Of a DNA stretch of 64,000 nucleotides, positions 11,881 to 22,517 are shown in pieces. A program made the translations under genes and the position numbers. Under the pieces are notes generated by a model. The model saw only the letters and a program-made list of their open reading frames with translations, made no database searches and was not told the DNA's origin. This DNA is from Rhizomucor pusillus (taxonomy: Eukaryota; Mucoromycota; Mucoromycetes; Mucorales; Lichtheimiaceae), in NCBI GenBank assembly GCA_900175165.2, contig FWWN02000233.1:62152-126151 (forward strand), in the 5' to 3' direction. Numbering within the stretch: the first letter of the stretch is position 1; the number at the start of each line of letters is the position of its first letter.

Positions 11881-12169
11881 TGCCCGGTTATTTCTGCAAA
11901 AGCGGTGTAGGGCGCTCCCGGCGGCAATCGGCCCGCGAAAAAGGCAGTTTACTCGTAGTATATTACAGCATAAACTGATTTACCGAAGCCTATTCATTTG
12001 ACTCAAATTGAAGATCCGGCCGGAACTTCCGCCGGATAGTTGCCTTATTCAGAGCATCGAAAAAGCCCTGGAAGGACATGGATTTTATGTGGAGTTTTCA
12101 ACCAATCAAATTCTTGAACTCTTTCCGTTTATTGGGATCGATAATGGGATATGATATGACCATTGCTGA
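11881..12169. other. Reductase promoter and ABC transporter 3' flank
   Basis: With the TATA-like box, this completes the 379-bp space between the reductase start (11790) and the ABC transporter stop (12170). No coding signal is seen. Confidence 0.4.
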
Positions 12170-15100
12170 TTAGAATACAGTCGATTTACGTTTGCTCTTG
12201 CTTTTCTTCTTTTTGCGCTTGTTAGAGGATGATTTGGCAGATGATCCAGTGTTTGACCGTGCAGCGTCGGCGTTGTTGCTGTCCTCCAGGTTTTGTTGTT
12301 CTTCTTGTTGCTGTTGTTCCTGCTGCTCATCTTCCTGTGCCCCCTGCTCAGCCGGCTTTGATGAACTTTCCATTTCTGTGGGAGAAGAAACGATGGATTT
12401 TGACTCTTCTTCGTTAGGCACCGCACGAATTGTGTCGATAGGTGCAATGGGCGCTGTGGGTCCGGCAGGCGGTTCTTCAGGCAATTTAATGGCAGGGATA
12501 GTTTCTTCTTGTTTCGTTTGCAGATCAGATTTTCCATTCTCTAGCTTGGCCTCGCCGCTAGCACCACTTTCTTCGTCATCGTGAAGTTGTTTTTGCCACA
12601 TTTCATAGTACACACCTAAGTGTCGAATATTATCAGTATTTCCCTTCCATCGAAATAAATATCTAAAGGATGATTTACCGTCAGATCCCTGCTTGATGAG
12701 CTCCTCGTGGCTTCCTGACTCGACAACTTGTCCATCCTTGATCCTAAACGCGACAGACATTTATTACTATTATCAGACTTTATCACGTAAAAAACATGTC
12801 TACTTACACCAAAATCAAGTCCGCGTTGACAATCGTAGATAGACGATGTGCAATCACGAGCGTAGTTCTGTCTTTTGTCATTGCAGAAAGTGCTTGCTGG
12901 ATTTGACGCTCTGTACCACTGCAATGTAAAAATTCTGTTAAATTCTTTCCTAGCTCCACGCTCATCCATTAAGCAGCAGCATTTCTTACGTGTCGAGTGC
13001 ACTTGTGGCCTCGTCCAAGAGAATAATCGGAGGATCCTTGAGAATTGTCCGGGCAATTGCTACGCGTTGCTGTGTAGTGGGACGTATTTCTAAGTACAAT
13101 AATCTTACTAGAAGCGCGTGCTTCGCTACATACCTTTTCACCGCCACTCAAGCGAAGCCCGCGCTCGCCGACTCGCGTCTCATAGCCTGCAAATGACAGC
13201 ATTGTTACACATTTTGATAATACTTTTTAAGACAATTTACAAACAACGTACCTTCAGGGAATGTCAATATTTTGTCGTGAATCTGCGCAGCCTTTGCAGC
13301 TCTAAAGATAGCATCCTCGGGTGCATGGATATCACCGTAAGCAATGTTGTAAAGAATAGTATCGTTGAAAAGAACAGTATCCTGAGGAACAACGCCAATA
13401 TTTCGTCTCAGCGACGCCTGCTTGATCTGCTTGATATCCTGTCCATCAATGTAAATGTGGCCAGAGTCTGGATCGTAAAAACGGAACAGCAGACGAAGAA
13501 TAGTCGATTTTCTGGAGAACGGATGGAAACGTCAGACGCCAACAATAAACCATAGGCATAAAAGACAACTTACCCTCCTCCCGATGGACCGACAAGAGCT
13601 ACAGTTGCACCTTTTGGAATGGAGAACGAAATACCATTCAAAGCTCTCTGGCGGGGATCGTAGCTGAAAGATACATTATCTGCAACAATTTTCTGTCGGT
13701 AAATATATTCCAGAATTCCCACTTCAACGCTGCCGCTTAAACTTTACCAAACACGACGTGTCCTTCCTTCACAACGAGATCCTTTGCATTGGGCGCATCT
13801 TGCACAGTCTGCTTCTCCTCGAACAACGCCAGCATTTTTTCCATATCAATAAAGTTCGATTGAATCATGCGGTAGTAAGTGCCAAAGAAATGGAGCTAGA
13901 CAGAAAAACGCTATTAGAGAGCTCATTTACGTTAGCAAAGGTGGCAAAAGCAATGTTTACCGGTGTGTAGAGCTGCATCATATACATGTTGAAAGCGACG
14001 AAGTCACCTGAGGTCAGGCGACCTTCCGAGACCTCCCATGCAAACAACAGGCATCCTGCTAGCAAACCGCCGGTGATGACCGCATTCTGGGACAGGTTCA
14101 AAACGTTGAGCGAAGATGAGCTCTTCCAATCAGCTTTTTGGTATTCAATGATGGCATCCTTGTATCGTCCAATCTCGAAATCCTCTGCACCGTAGTACTT
14201 GACAGTCTCAAAGTTGAGCAGAGAGTCGACGGCTTTAGTGCGAGCTGAGTTGTCAAGTTCAATCATCTTGCGGCGATATTTGGTACGCCACTCTGTCAGT
14301 GCGATGGTGACAAACAAATAAAGCGACATGGTGATGAAAACAATGATACCGTAGGGCGGCGAATATCTGAACCAAAAGATGAAAACAGCAACGAGAATGT
14401 TTGCCAGTGCCGGGAACACTTGAAACAGTATTTGTGACAAGAGCTGGACGATGCTGCTGGTGCCTCGATCCATGACTCTCAGGACCTCGCCTGTCTTGCG
14501 GTTGATGTGGAAGTGCAGCGATAGACTGTGCAAATGCGTAAACATTTTAACCGAGATTTCTCGCGTCGTGTACTGTCCGATAGGAATCCACAGCCAGTTC
14601 TGCATGGATTGGATAAGACCAGACTATAGAGAGAGCAGGTCACATCGATGTTAGCACTCTATGATTTTCTTCTTCCTTTTAGATCTTGCATACCCCGCCT
14701 TGCAGAAATCTGAGACCGACATACGTCAGGACTGCAGCCCAGGCAAATCTGCCTAAACAAATGAGATAATGTGTTATTAACATTCGCGCAAACATGATAG
14801 TTGTATATTTACCTTTGCCTTCTCCAAGGCCGTCAACGACTTTACCGATTTGCAACGGTGTCATGGCATTGACAGCCAAGCCAAGGAGCATCAATCCAAA
14901 GCATGCAAGAACGAGCAGCTGTAGCTTTACAGACTTGTGTGGCCAAATATGGGGTAGCAACTTGCGCATTTTCCCAAAAAAGTTTGAGAATGCACTCGGC
15001 TCACTTTTCCGAGATGTTTCAGCGTTCCCCTGAATAGACCCGTACGCTGCTCCGTTTGCACTCGACGATAAGAGAGGAGCTGCTTCTTCAGCAGGCTTCT

Positions 15101-15789
15101 TGAAAATGTGCACAACGCACAAGAACGCAGTAGCGAGCTCAAGCACGTAGCGTGTCGCGAACGCTGCAAAGAATCCGTAATCGTAGATGCTAAAGATAGT
15201 ACCTGACAGTAAAAATGTGAACAAGGAGGAAGAGAGACAGACAGGAAAGGAGGATAAGAGCAAACGTACCAGGGCGAGGACGTAGGAGAGCCACCAACCA
15301 CAGCCACCCAACGAGTGTGTCGCAGAGAGCGGCTGTCATCCAAAATGCATATTGCACCCACGTCCAGTCTCCAAACTTGTACACTTCGTCTGTGAGCGAC
15401 ACAAAGTTGACTACCCACGCGAGCCACGATACAGCAATGTAGTAAGCAAGCACAGAGGAGGTCCAATGACCGTCTACAAGTGCGCGGGTAACAAGGATCG
15501 CTGCATCGGCGAGGAATGTCACAGTGACCGTCAGTGCGATTGCAATAATAAGTTTCGACAGTGGAGACAGCCGGCGCTGCCTAGAGTCTAAGCCTGAGCT
15601 GGAGTCCACCCATGGGTTTGTGCGTGTTTGAAGGTAACGTCCGAGAGCAAAGAGTGTAATAATTGACAATAGAGCAGTGGGACTAATAAACAGCGGTGTG
15701 GCCCAAGTGAAAGGACCGGTCGAGTACGAAGGCGGGAAAGGATCTGACAACGAGCCAGCTGGCGCCGTCTCCGTCAAGCCTGACGCCAT
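12170..15789 (-). CDS. hmt1: Half-size ABC transporter, HMT1/ABCB6 type
   Basis: Twelve exons join in frame to 966 residues: 15270-15789, 14813-15202, 14694-14752, 13961-14623, 13748-13895, 13574-13679, 13252-13511, 13134-13186, 12990-13069, 12808-12918, 12679-12743 and 12170-12615. An N-terminal block of about five membrane spans (TMD0) precedes the six-span ABC core, the layout of heavy-metal tolerance protein HMT1 and human ABCB6. The nucleotide-binding domain shows Walker A (GPSGGGKST, split by an intron), the Q-loop region (GVVPQD), signature LSGGEKQRV, Walker B (IILLDEA) and H-loop (IAHRLST). Relatives sit in vacuolar, mitochondrial or endosomal membranes and move glutathione, phytochelatin or porphyrin compounds; the substrate here is inferred only. 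Two oddities stand out: a PPSY motif near the N-terminus, and a C-terminal extension of about 140 residues rich in Glu/Gln that ends in a Lys/Ser tail. Confidence 0.93.
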
Positions 15790-15976
15790 AGAGAAAGAAG
15801 ACGTAGAGGAAGTGGAAGAAACACAAAGGAAGAAAGAGTGCAGAAAAAAAGAAGCACAATAATCGTGTTCATCATCGTCGGGCCTTTCATTGCCCGCCCC
15901 GCCGCGCAACGCAGGAAAATTATGTCTGAGAGAGTCACATAGCACTCACTCACGCAACCTTCTCTTGATTGGCACA
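15790..15976. promoter_or_regulatory. Divergent promoter of the ABC transporter and URM1
   Basis: The two start codons lie 187 bp apart and point away from each other, so both core promoters and leaders must fit here. No TATA box is obvious. Confidence 0.5.
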
Positions 15977-16417
15977 ATGGCTGCAGATCTAAGCATAAAG
16001 GTCGAGTTCAGGTACACGCGATCCCAAAGCTCTGTAAGACTTTTGGCTCAATCGAATGCTTCTTAGCGGTGGCATGGAGCTGCTGTTTAACAATGAACGT
16101 CAACACACTCTCAAGATTCCGGCACACTGGCCAGCTGATCCTCACCAGCCTGCCAAACTACGCGACTTGATCTTTTATATCCGCGATAACATGATGACTG
16201 AAAAGAAGGAGTTATTTGTAGACAAGGATACTGTGTAAGTTGTGGCCCAGTAAGAGAGACGGGACAAAAAATATCTTTGATTAACATTTTATTGCTTAGC
16301 CGACCTGGTATTCTGGTGCTGATCAACAATGTTGACTGGGAACTTTGCGACGAGTTAGAATATGAATTGCAGAACAATGACGAGATTGTGTTTATAAGTA
16401 CATTGCACGGCGGATAA
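15977..16417 (+). CDS. URM1: Ubiquitin-related modifier Urm1
   Basis: Three exons (15977-16011, 16067-16234, 16300-16417) give 106 residues. The protein reads [11 protein letters not shown] / [19 protein letters not shown] / [20 protein letters not shown] and ends STLHGG, the exposed Gly-Gly that is thiocarboxylated by Uba4. Urm1 supplies sulfur for 2-thiolation of wobble uridine in tRNA-Lys, tRNA-Glu and tRNA-Gln, and also conjugates to proteins under oxidative stress. Length and both termini match the family. The gene shares a 187-bp promoter with the ABC transporter and converges on GEMIN8 with 75 bp between stops. Confidence 0.96.
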
Positions 16418-16492
16418 ACGAAAAGCGCAAGAAACAATACCGAAAACAGGAAAAAAAATGCACAGATGAGGAGGGGATGGGTATCACTCTGT

Positions 16493-17122
16493 TTACAGAT
16501 TTAGAGGAATGACAGGCCACAGCACCACTGGTTCGTTGCTGGATGGACGGCAACTTTCGAGATACGCTGCATTCAATACATGCTCCATTACACCTATCCT
16601 CTCCGTTTCGGGTTTTCGGTCAGGATCAGCGAGAACAAGTTGCGTCGACGATGCTTCTATGCCGTTGCGATGGTGCGGTACGATGAGTTCGTCACGTACT
16701 TCAACGCTTTTTTCTGACATTTGTTCCTCTTCAAGTTCTTTTTTGTAAGCCTCTGAGAACTGAAATATTTCAATTGCCTCTTTCGAAAGCATTCCTCCTC
16801 CTCCTCCTCCTCCTCCTTCTTCTTCTTCTTCCTCCTCCTGCTCTTGTTGTTGTTCATACTCTTGATCTTGAGATGGTTCTTCCTGCTCGTTCCATTCATA
16901 CTCTTGCCCTTGACCGTAGTCTGCATAGTAGTAGTAGTAGTAGTAGTTTGGATCGTAGGCATAGTGCGGCGGCGCGTAGTAAGAGTTATAGTGATCGTAG
17001 TATGCAAATGCCTGAGCGTCTGGCGGAAATGGGTTTGAAGCTAGCATTCGTCTCCACTGATCTATCTGCGCCGCACTGAAATGCTGGGCATGGAACTTTC
17101 CAAAGGACAATGTGCCGTGCAT
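16493..17122 (-). CDS. GEMIN8: Gemin8-like SMN-complex subunit
   Basis: A single exon of 209 residues. The N-terminal part (AQIDQWRRMLASNPFPPDA) is followed by a Tyr-rich stretch, a Gln/Glu-rich stretch and a run of Gly. A helix (LSKEAIEIFQFSEAYKKELE) comes next, and the C-terminus reads WPVIPLNL. Vertebrate Gemin8 ends in a near-identical WPVIPL tail and has a Tyr-rich centre and a similar helix (both from memory), so I call it a homologue. Gemin8 links SMN to Gemin6/7 in the complex that loads Sm proteins on U snRNAs. The low-complexity tracts (poly-Tyr, poly-Glu, poly-Gly) come from trinucleotide runs at about 16800-16835 and 16925-16945. The start lies 143 bp from the divergent SEC15 start. 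Confidence 0.72.
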   Translation of the reverse strand: MHGTLSFGKFHAQHFSAAQIDQWRRMLASNPFPPDAQAFAYYDHYNSYYAPPHYAYDPNYYYYYYYADYGQGQEYEWNEQEEPSQDQEYEQQQEQEEEEEEEGGGGGGGGMLSKEAIEIFQFSEAYKKELEEEQMSEKSVEVRDELIVPHHRNGIEASSTQLVLADPDRKPETERIGVMEHVLNAAYLESCRPSSNEPVVLWPVIPLNL

Positions 17123-17265
17123 TGTTCGTTGTGGAGAAAGTTGTCAAAGAGGAAGAGAGCAGCAGCAGCAGCAGCCCAACTCCGCGTGCGATGCCCTATG
17201 CTGTGAAATACACGTTGCACACAGTCTCTTTTTTAAGAACTAAGTAGCGCCCTTTCTTGCTAGCA
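17123..17265. promoter_or_regulatory. Divergent promoter of GEMIN8 and SEC15
   Basis: The start codons lie 143 bp apart in head-to-head orientation. The interval contains a CAG repeat (about 17160-17175) and no clear TATA box. Confidence 0.45.
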
Positions 17266-20200
17266 ATGTCAGTTACGAGAAATGATCCAGAGCACCTGGA
17301 TAAGTTAGCCGAGACGATGGCGCAAGGGGACACGAACGTGTCAGCCAGCGGGTTAGAGCTTACCTTTTCAGCGGCGCTTGATGATGCAGAGAACTTGGAA
17401 CAGCTTGGGCCGGTCATTAAGCAAATCACCGAGACGGGAAAGCAGGAAGCCTTTGTGGACCAGCTGGACTCTTTGATAAGAAAAAAAGATGGAGAAATCG
17501 AACGCATGTGTAATACGCATTACCAGGTAAAAGGCTGCACATTAGATTTATGCATCAATTGAAAGATCGAATATGTATCTTTACGCGCGTGTGTAGGAAT
17601 TCGTTCAAGCGATTGATCAGCTTCTTAAAGTACGGCAAGGATCGGTTGCACTTCGTCAAAAAATTGCAGACGTGAACATTGCTCTTCAAACAGGAGGAAG
17701 CCGACTGGCTGAAAAGGCAAGATGATACCATTGTACAACGACAACGACGATCCCCGACTGATGCGTTCTATAGAGACGAGAACTTATTGAGGCCCGCCGC
17801 GTGCAGCGGAATGTGGAGGATGCAATTGAAGCTTTGCAGAAAAGCCTAGCAGTGTTGGAATTGGCAAACAAAGCAGGACATCTAATGGAAGAGAAGAAAT
17901 ATTACTCGGCATTAAAAGTAAGCCGCCAGAACGAAGCAGCACGAGCGATCTCTCTTAACAATCGAGGACACTAGACATTCGATAATCTTCAAAACGAGCA
18001 TCTTCAGGAAATTCCATCATTTAGTTTTGTAAAGCACCTCAACAACGGGATACCGGTTATGCAAAATGAGATCAAAAACGACGTTACTATGCAACTCCGA
18101 GAATGGCTGGCAAAGTAAATGGATAGACACAAGATAGGCTTCAAAAAATAATATGCTTACATGCTGTCACTTTGTATTCATAGTGTCCGAGGTGTCTCCC
18201 GCGAGGTAGGATCGTTGGCTATGCAACGGATGCAAGAAAGACAAGACAGATGGCGGGCCAAGACAACAGATAACCCAAGGCTTCGATATCTCCAGCATCA
18301 CAATGTAAACTCAGCTATTGAAATGGTAGTTAACGAAGGACTTGAATGTAAGCAAAAGAAAAATTCAAACTATACCCAACAAAACTGCAGCTAATATTGC
18401 CGTTATTAGCCAGTATCGTTGATGAAGTAGCTATCGATTTCGAGCCATTGTACCGGTGTCTTCACGTGTACGATACATTAGGCCGACGATACGAGTTCAA
18501 AGCATCCTACGAAGAAGATCGTCGAGTAAGAAATATGAATATGTACATGAGAAATGTTTCTGCTAAACCTTGCCTAGGCGCAAGCAAATTTGGCGCTTTC
18601 GGCTCCTATCAATCTCAAAGATGGAAACATGGCTCCGTTTGAAGCATTGCTACAAGATATTGTTGGTTTCTTTATTATTGAGCATATCATTCTGCATAAC
18701 ACCCAAGACTTCCGGAGTCAGTCAGAGGTGAGAAAAAAAGTTAGAGTGTAATTCGGAACGTACGCGCTCTCTTACGGTGCAACGGATTATAGGTCGATGC
18801 ATTGTGGGAGATGGTGACAAGGAGGATCATTTTGGTCGTCTCTGAAAGTCTCAAAGGATGCCGTGATCCTGAACTCTTCCTCCGCATCAAATTCTCACTT
18901 CTCATGTTTATACAAACGTTAGAGGTATGATCTGTTATTATTGCCCTTACAATATATATGGAAACTGTACTTATTGGATATCTAGAGTTTTGATTACTCT
19001 GTCAAGCCATTGCAGGAAACTTTGCTGACCCTCTTCCAACGATACTCGGAGCTTCTAATCAATCAATACAGCGAAGTCTTTGAAAAGGTAAGTTGATAAT
19101 ATACTAAGCTGCCACCCTGGGTAACGGATATATAACATGCCGTATAGATCGTGGAAGAAGATGAATGTATGCCAATGACGGTAGAGAACGCTGAAGAATT
19201 ACGAGACGTCATGCAATATACCCGCTTCCGGCCTGATAGAGAATTCCTCAAGCGACACGGGTAAGCATCTTTTTCTGCTGTTTAAATCTGAATACAGCGA
19301 TTCACGGCGCGGCAAACAGATTTCCATTACGGTTACCGTTCTCCAAAGTTTTCCCGACGTGCTGCCGCGATGTAAGCGCATTTGTCCATCAATTCTACCA
19401 GTTTGCCGAAGGGTTCTCGCAGACGCACGGCGAGATGGATGATATATTAAAAAAGGTATGTATTGTAAATATCAGTTTGCAAAATTATGGAATGGATTTT
19501 AACAACCAATTGATCAGGCTGTCGATAATCTACTCATACAAAAAGTCAATGCAATTTTGCTAAAGAAGCTTGAATCAACCAACCTATCACAAATTGTGCA
19601 GATCATCATTAACATTGAATACTTTGAATCCACCTGCCCAGATTTTGAAATGCTTCTCATGGAAACCCGTTCGTTCCACCGATCAGGCCGAATCCATTTG
19701 AAGGCTACGCAGACCTTCAAAGAGACGAGACGCAAGGCAGAAAAGCGTATCTTTGAACTTGTTAACTCCAAACTCGATGAATTCTTGCAGCTATCAGAAT
19801 ATGACTGGTACGATGAAATGAAAATTTTCGATGAATTCGTATGCTTACTATTTGATAATCAGGGAAACGACAGAGAACCAGCGGCATCCCAGTCTGCATT
19901 TGCAAGACCTTGTCACTTTCCTCACCAACGTGACAAACGCTGCACTGCTCAACTTGCCTGAATCCATCAAAAGCTTAATATACTTTGATGCTCTGGAGCA
20001 TCTAAGTCGATCCATCAAGGTATGTACAAAATGTTTTTTATCAAGCGGCAAGAAATAACGAACAATTGCTCTTTAGAACCTGATCCTAGATCCAGATCAT
20101 AGAATGGTGACCGATGTGGCGTTACAGAATTTTGAGATCGATGTTCGGTTTATCGAGGATTTTGTAAAGCAACTGGGTGACCCGACGGTCCTAGAGACGA

Positions 20201-20640
20201 TTACTCCATTGCGACAGGTAAGAAAAATAAAAGAATACACAGTTTCTGGTCGATGCTCAAGCATTGGATAATATTTTTTGCAGCTTATTGACCTTGCACT
20301 GAGCGATGCACCCGATGAATACCTGACACCGCAAATCAAGAATCGAAAATACAACAGAGTAGATGGCCGAGATGTCATTATCTTATTTGAAAAGCAAGTT
20401 GTTCTCACTGCTGGATGCAATCAGGTGAACATATTTTGCTGACTAGATACTGTTTAGGCTGCTGCGTGATCCATCTTCCGCAAATATCACAAGTCCCCGA
20501 GCCAGAGGTCGTCGCAGAGCCATGGAGAACGTGGCAAGGTGAGGAAGAAATAAGCGAATATTATATAGGATTCGTATTAAACGTTTTTTCCTCTCGCTGC
20601 AGAGTACTTCGCACAATGCATATATAAGCTAATTAAATAA
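17266..20640 (+). CDS. SEC15: Exocyst complex subunit Sec15 (EXOC6)
   Basis: About a dozen short introns interrupt this gene of very roughly 800 residues. The ATG at 17266 starts MSVTRNDPEHLDKLAETMAQ. Diagnostic Sec15 blocks include the N-terminal coiled coil (EFVQAIDQLLKVRQGSVALR), LQEIPSFSFVKHLNNGIPVM, REWLAKVRGVSREVGSLAMQ, and late helical repeats such as DVALQNFEIDVRFIEDFVKQ. The last exon follows a CTGCAG acceptor and reads EYFAQCIYKLIK before TAA at 20638. Sec15 binds the Rab GTPase Sec4 and Sec10 to tether secretory vesicles at growth sites, here presumably hyphal tips. Individual exon edges were checked at only some junctions. Confidence 0.93.
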
Positions 20641-20787
20641 TATAAGTCTACACAAAAACTTGTTTTGTAAACTATAAAGGACCCAAGAACTGAATATCCT
20701 TTGGGGGCATTGTGACTTGTCTTTTAAAACAAGATTCAAGACACGTTTGAATGGGTGGTCCGCTTTGCGGCTTGCAACTACTTCAAT

Positions 20788-22392
20788 ATGCGCCCGATCT
20801 GGCACAGGATAAACACTGTGCCCAGTCGTACACAATGTATACTATGTCAACATGGCGTTAGACCTGCCCGAACATCGCTGGCAGCCACGACGTTAACAGG
20901 AGTGAGATTGCGAAGATACAGTGCAGCAGCAGCAGCCACCAATACAGCAAAGATGTCTGCAGAATTCGAACGGCCAGCAACTGCAACTGAAAGATCCTCA
21001 GATGGCAGGAAACAAGAGAATTACCAAGAACTGCTGCGATGGCTTGTTGGAAAGAGCCAAACCTTTAATAACAAGAGACGGCATGGCAGTTGCAACGGCA
21101 CGTCGCCGCCGCGGCCGATACCTGCGGTAGTTTCAGAGTTCTATCGGTTGCTCGCTACAGAAGACATTGACCTGATATGGCCAAAATACAACACGTTGTA
21201 TGAGCAGCAACAGCATCGGCAGATAACCAAGAAAGCATACCGACGATTATTCCACGCAGCTATCCGAGGCCGTGCGACGCAAAAGAATCTGCACCGAATC
21301 CTAGATCTCGTGGAGGACTTGAAGGAGCGCGGCATCGAGCTCAGGAGTATAGAGTATGATGCATTGATGCACTGGGTGGGCGGACACTGTGTTCCCAACC
21401 GGCGTGCGCAACATCTCAACCAAGCGCTGTCGCTGTATGAGGACATGCAACGGCGCAACATGAAGCCGTCGTTGGTCACGTTCAATACCCTTATACACAT
21501 TGCATCGCAAGTACCTGATCTGCGGACAGCTCAGCATTTGTATCACGATATGATTGCACAGGGAATCCAGCCGGATGCTTACACATACTCGACCTTGCTG
21601 CGCAGCATGGGCAGGATGGGTGATCTCAGCGGCGTTGAGCGCATGCTGGATCAACTACAGAGTATGCCGCATGTCAGAAACAACACTGTTGTCTGGAACG
21701 CAGTGATTGCAAGCTACATGAGCAACGGCAGAAGCGACGAAGCGGATGCCGTGTTTGCTGATATGTGCAGAGCGTTGCAATGGAAAAGGAGAAGACGACG
21801 ACGATGGCGGGAAAACGGCCATCAAGCTCAGGAGGAGGAGCAATGCACTGAAACGAGCAACAACAACGACGACGACTGTTCGTCAGCAGAGCCCGAAAAC
21901 AATATACCACCAGCAGATGCCTACACCTTCCGGATACACATAGAGAATCTGTTGCGTAAAAACCAAGTCAAAGAAGCGCTGTGTGCGTTGGAGCAAATGA
22001 CAGCTTACGGATTACAACCCGAGACAGCAGTGTACAATGCGCTATTTATGCAAATCGGCAACCAACCCGATGCGGCAACGCTGCGGCGTCTGTATGCACA
22101 CATGAGGGAGCACAGCGTGCCTCCGAATTCTGATACCATGTATAGCCTTGTATCCGCACTGCTTGATTCTGGTGACACCAAGTTTGCGCTCGAGACATTC
22201 TACAAGATCAGTTTAGAAACACAGGCTGCTGAAGTAGCAGTGCAGCAGCAGGTTGTGGAGACGGTGTCGGTAGCGAGACTGGTCAAAAAGAGGCTGAAAA
22301 AGGACAAGACTAAGAAGTGGTGGCCGCCATCAAAAGTTGACCCGCGCCCGGAGCTTTTGGACCGCATCAAGGCGCTCTTGCTGTCATCATAG
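20788..22392 (+). CDS. Mitochondrial pentatricopeptide-repeat (PPR) protein
   Basis: An intronless frame of 534 residues from the ATG at 20788. The N-terminus (MRPIWHRINTVPSRTQC ... RLRRYSAAAAATNTAK) is Arg/Ser/Thr-rich with few acids, as in a mitochondrial presequence. PPR units follow from about residue 150: YDALMHWVGGH, LVTFNTLIHIASQVPDLRTA, DAYTYSTLLRSMGRMGDLSG, NTVVWNAVIASYMSNGRSDE, ETAVYNALFMQIG and NSDTMYSLVSALLDSGDTKF. An insert of about 45 residues rich in Arg, Gln and Asp interrupts the array near residue 345. PPR proteins bind organellar RNA for processing or translation; the target cannot be named. It follows SEC15 by 147 bp. Confidence 0.88.
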   Translation: MRPIWHRINTVPSRTQCILCQHGVRPARTSLAATTLTGVRLRRYSAAAAATNTAKMSAEFERPATATERSSDGRKQENYQELLRWLVGKSQTFNNKRRHGSCNGTSPPRPIPAVVSEFYRLLATEDIDLIWPKYNTLYEQQQHRQITKKAYRRLFHAAIRGRATQKNLHRILDLVEDLKERGIELRSIEYDALMHWVGGHCVPNRRAQHLNQALSLYEDMQRRNMKPSLVTFNTLIHIASQVPDLRTAQHLYHDMIAQGIQPDAYTYSTLLRSMGRMGDLSGVERMLDQLQSMPHVRNNTVVWNAVIASYMSNGRSDEADAVFADMCRALQWKRRRRRRWRENGHQAQEEEQCTETSNNNDDDCSSAEPENNIPPADAYTFRIHIENLLRKNQVKEALCALEQMTAYGLQPETAVYNALFMQIGNQPDAATLRRLYAHMREHSVPPNSDTMYSLVSALLDSGDTKFALETFYKISLETQAAEVAVQQQVVETVSVARLVKKRLKKDKTKKWWPPSKVDPRPELLDRIKALLLSS

Positions 22393-22517
22393 AAAAAGAA
22401 ACATGCACGACCATTTTCGGAGCTTGTAATAAATAGGGTCCTTTAAGCTTTAAAGGGCATCCGCCCCGAGCTTGTGTACTCTTTTCTCTTGCACTTGTTT
22501 TCTCTTTCTCTCTAAAC

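Noticed and set aside
12192..12584. Cys/Ser-rich forward frame opposite the ABC transporter tail
   Set aside because: It is the complement of the Glu/Gln/Ser-rich tail of the transporter; the composition explains the open frame.
16797..16835. CTC/TTC trinucleotide run, considered as a CRISPR-like or regulatory repeat
   Set aside because: It is a simple repeat that encodes the Gly and Glu tracts of the GEMIN8 protein. No spacer-repeat arrays occur anywhere in the window.
16657..17079. Leu/Val-rich and Lys/Thr-rich frames over the GEMIN8 locus
   Set aside because: They arise from CTC, TTC and TAG trinucleotide runs read in other frames or on the other strand. The reverse 209-codon frame has the recognised N-terminal, helical and WPVIPL features.
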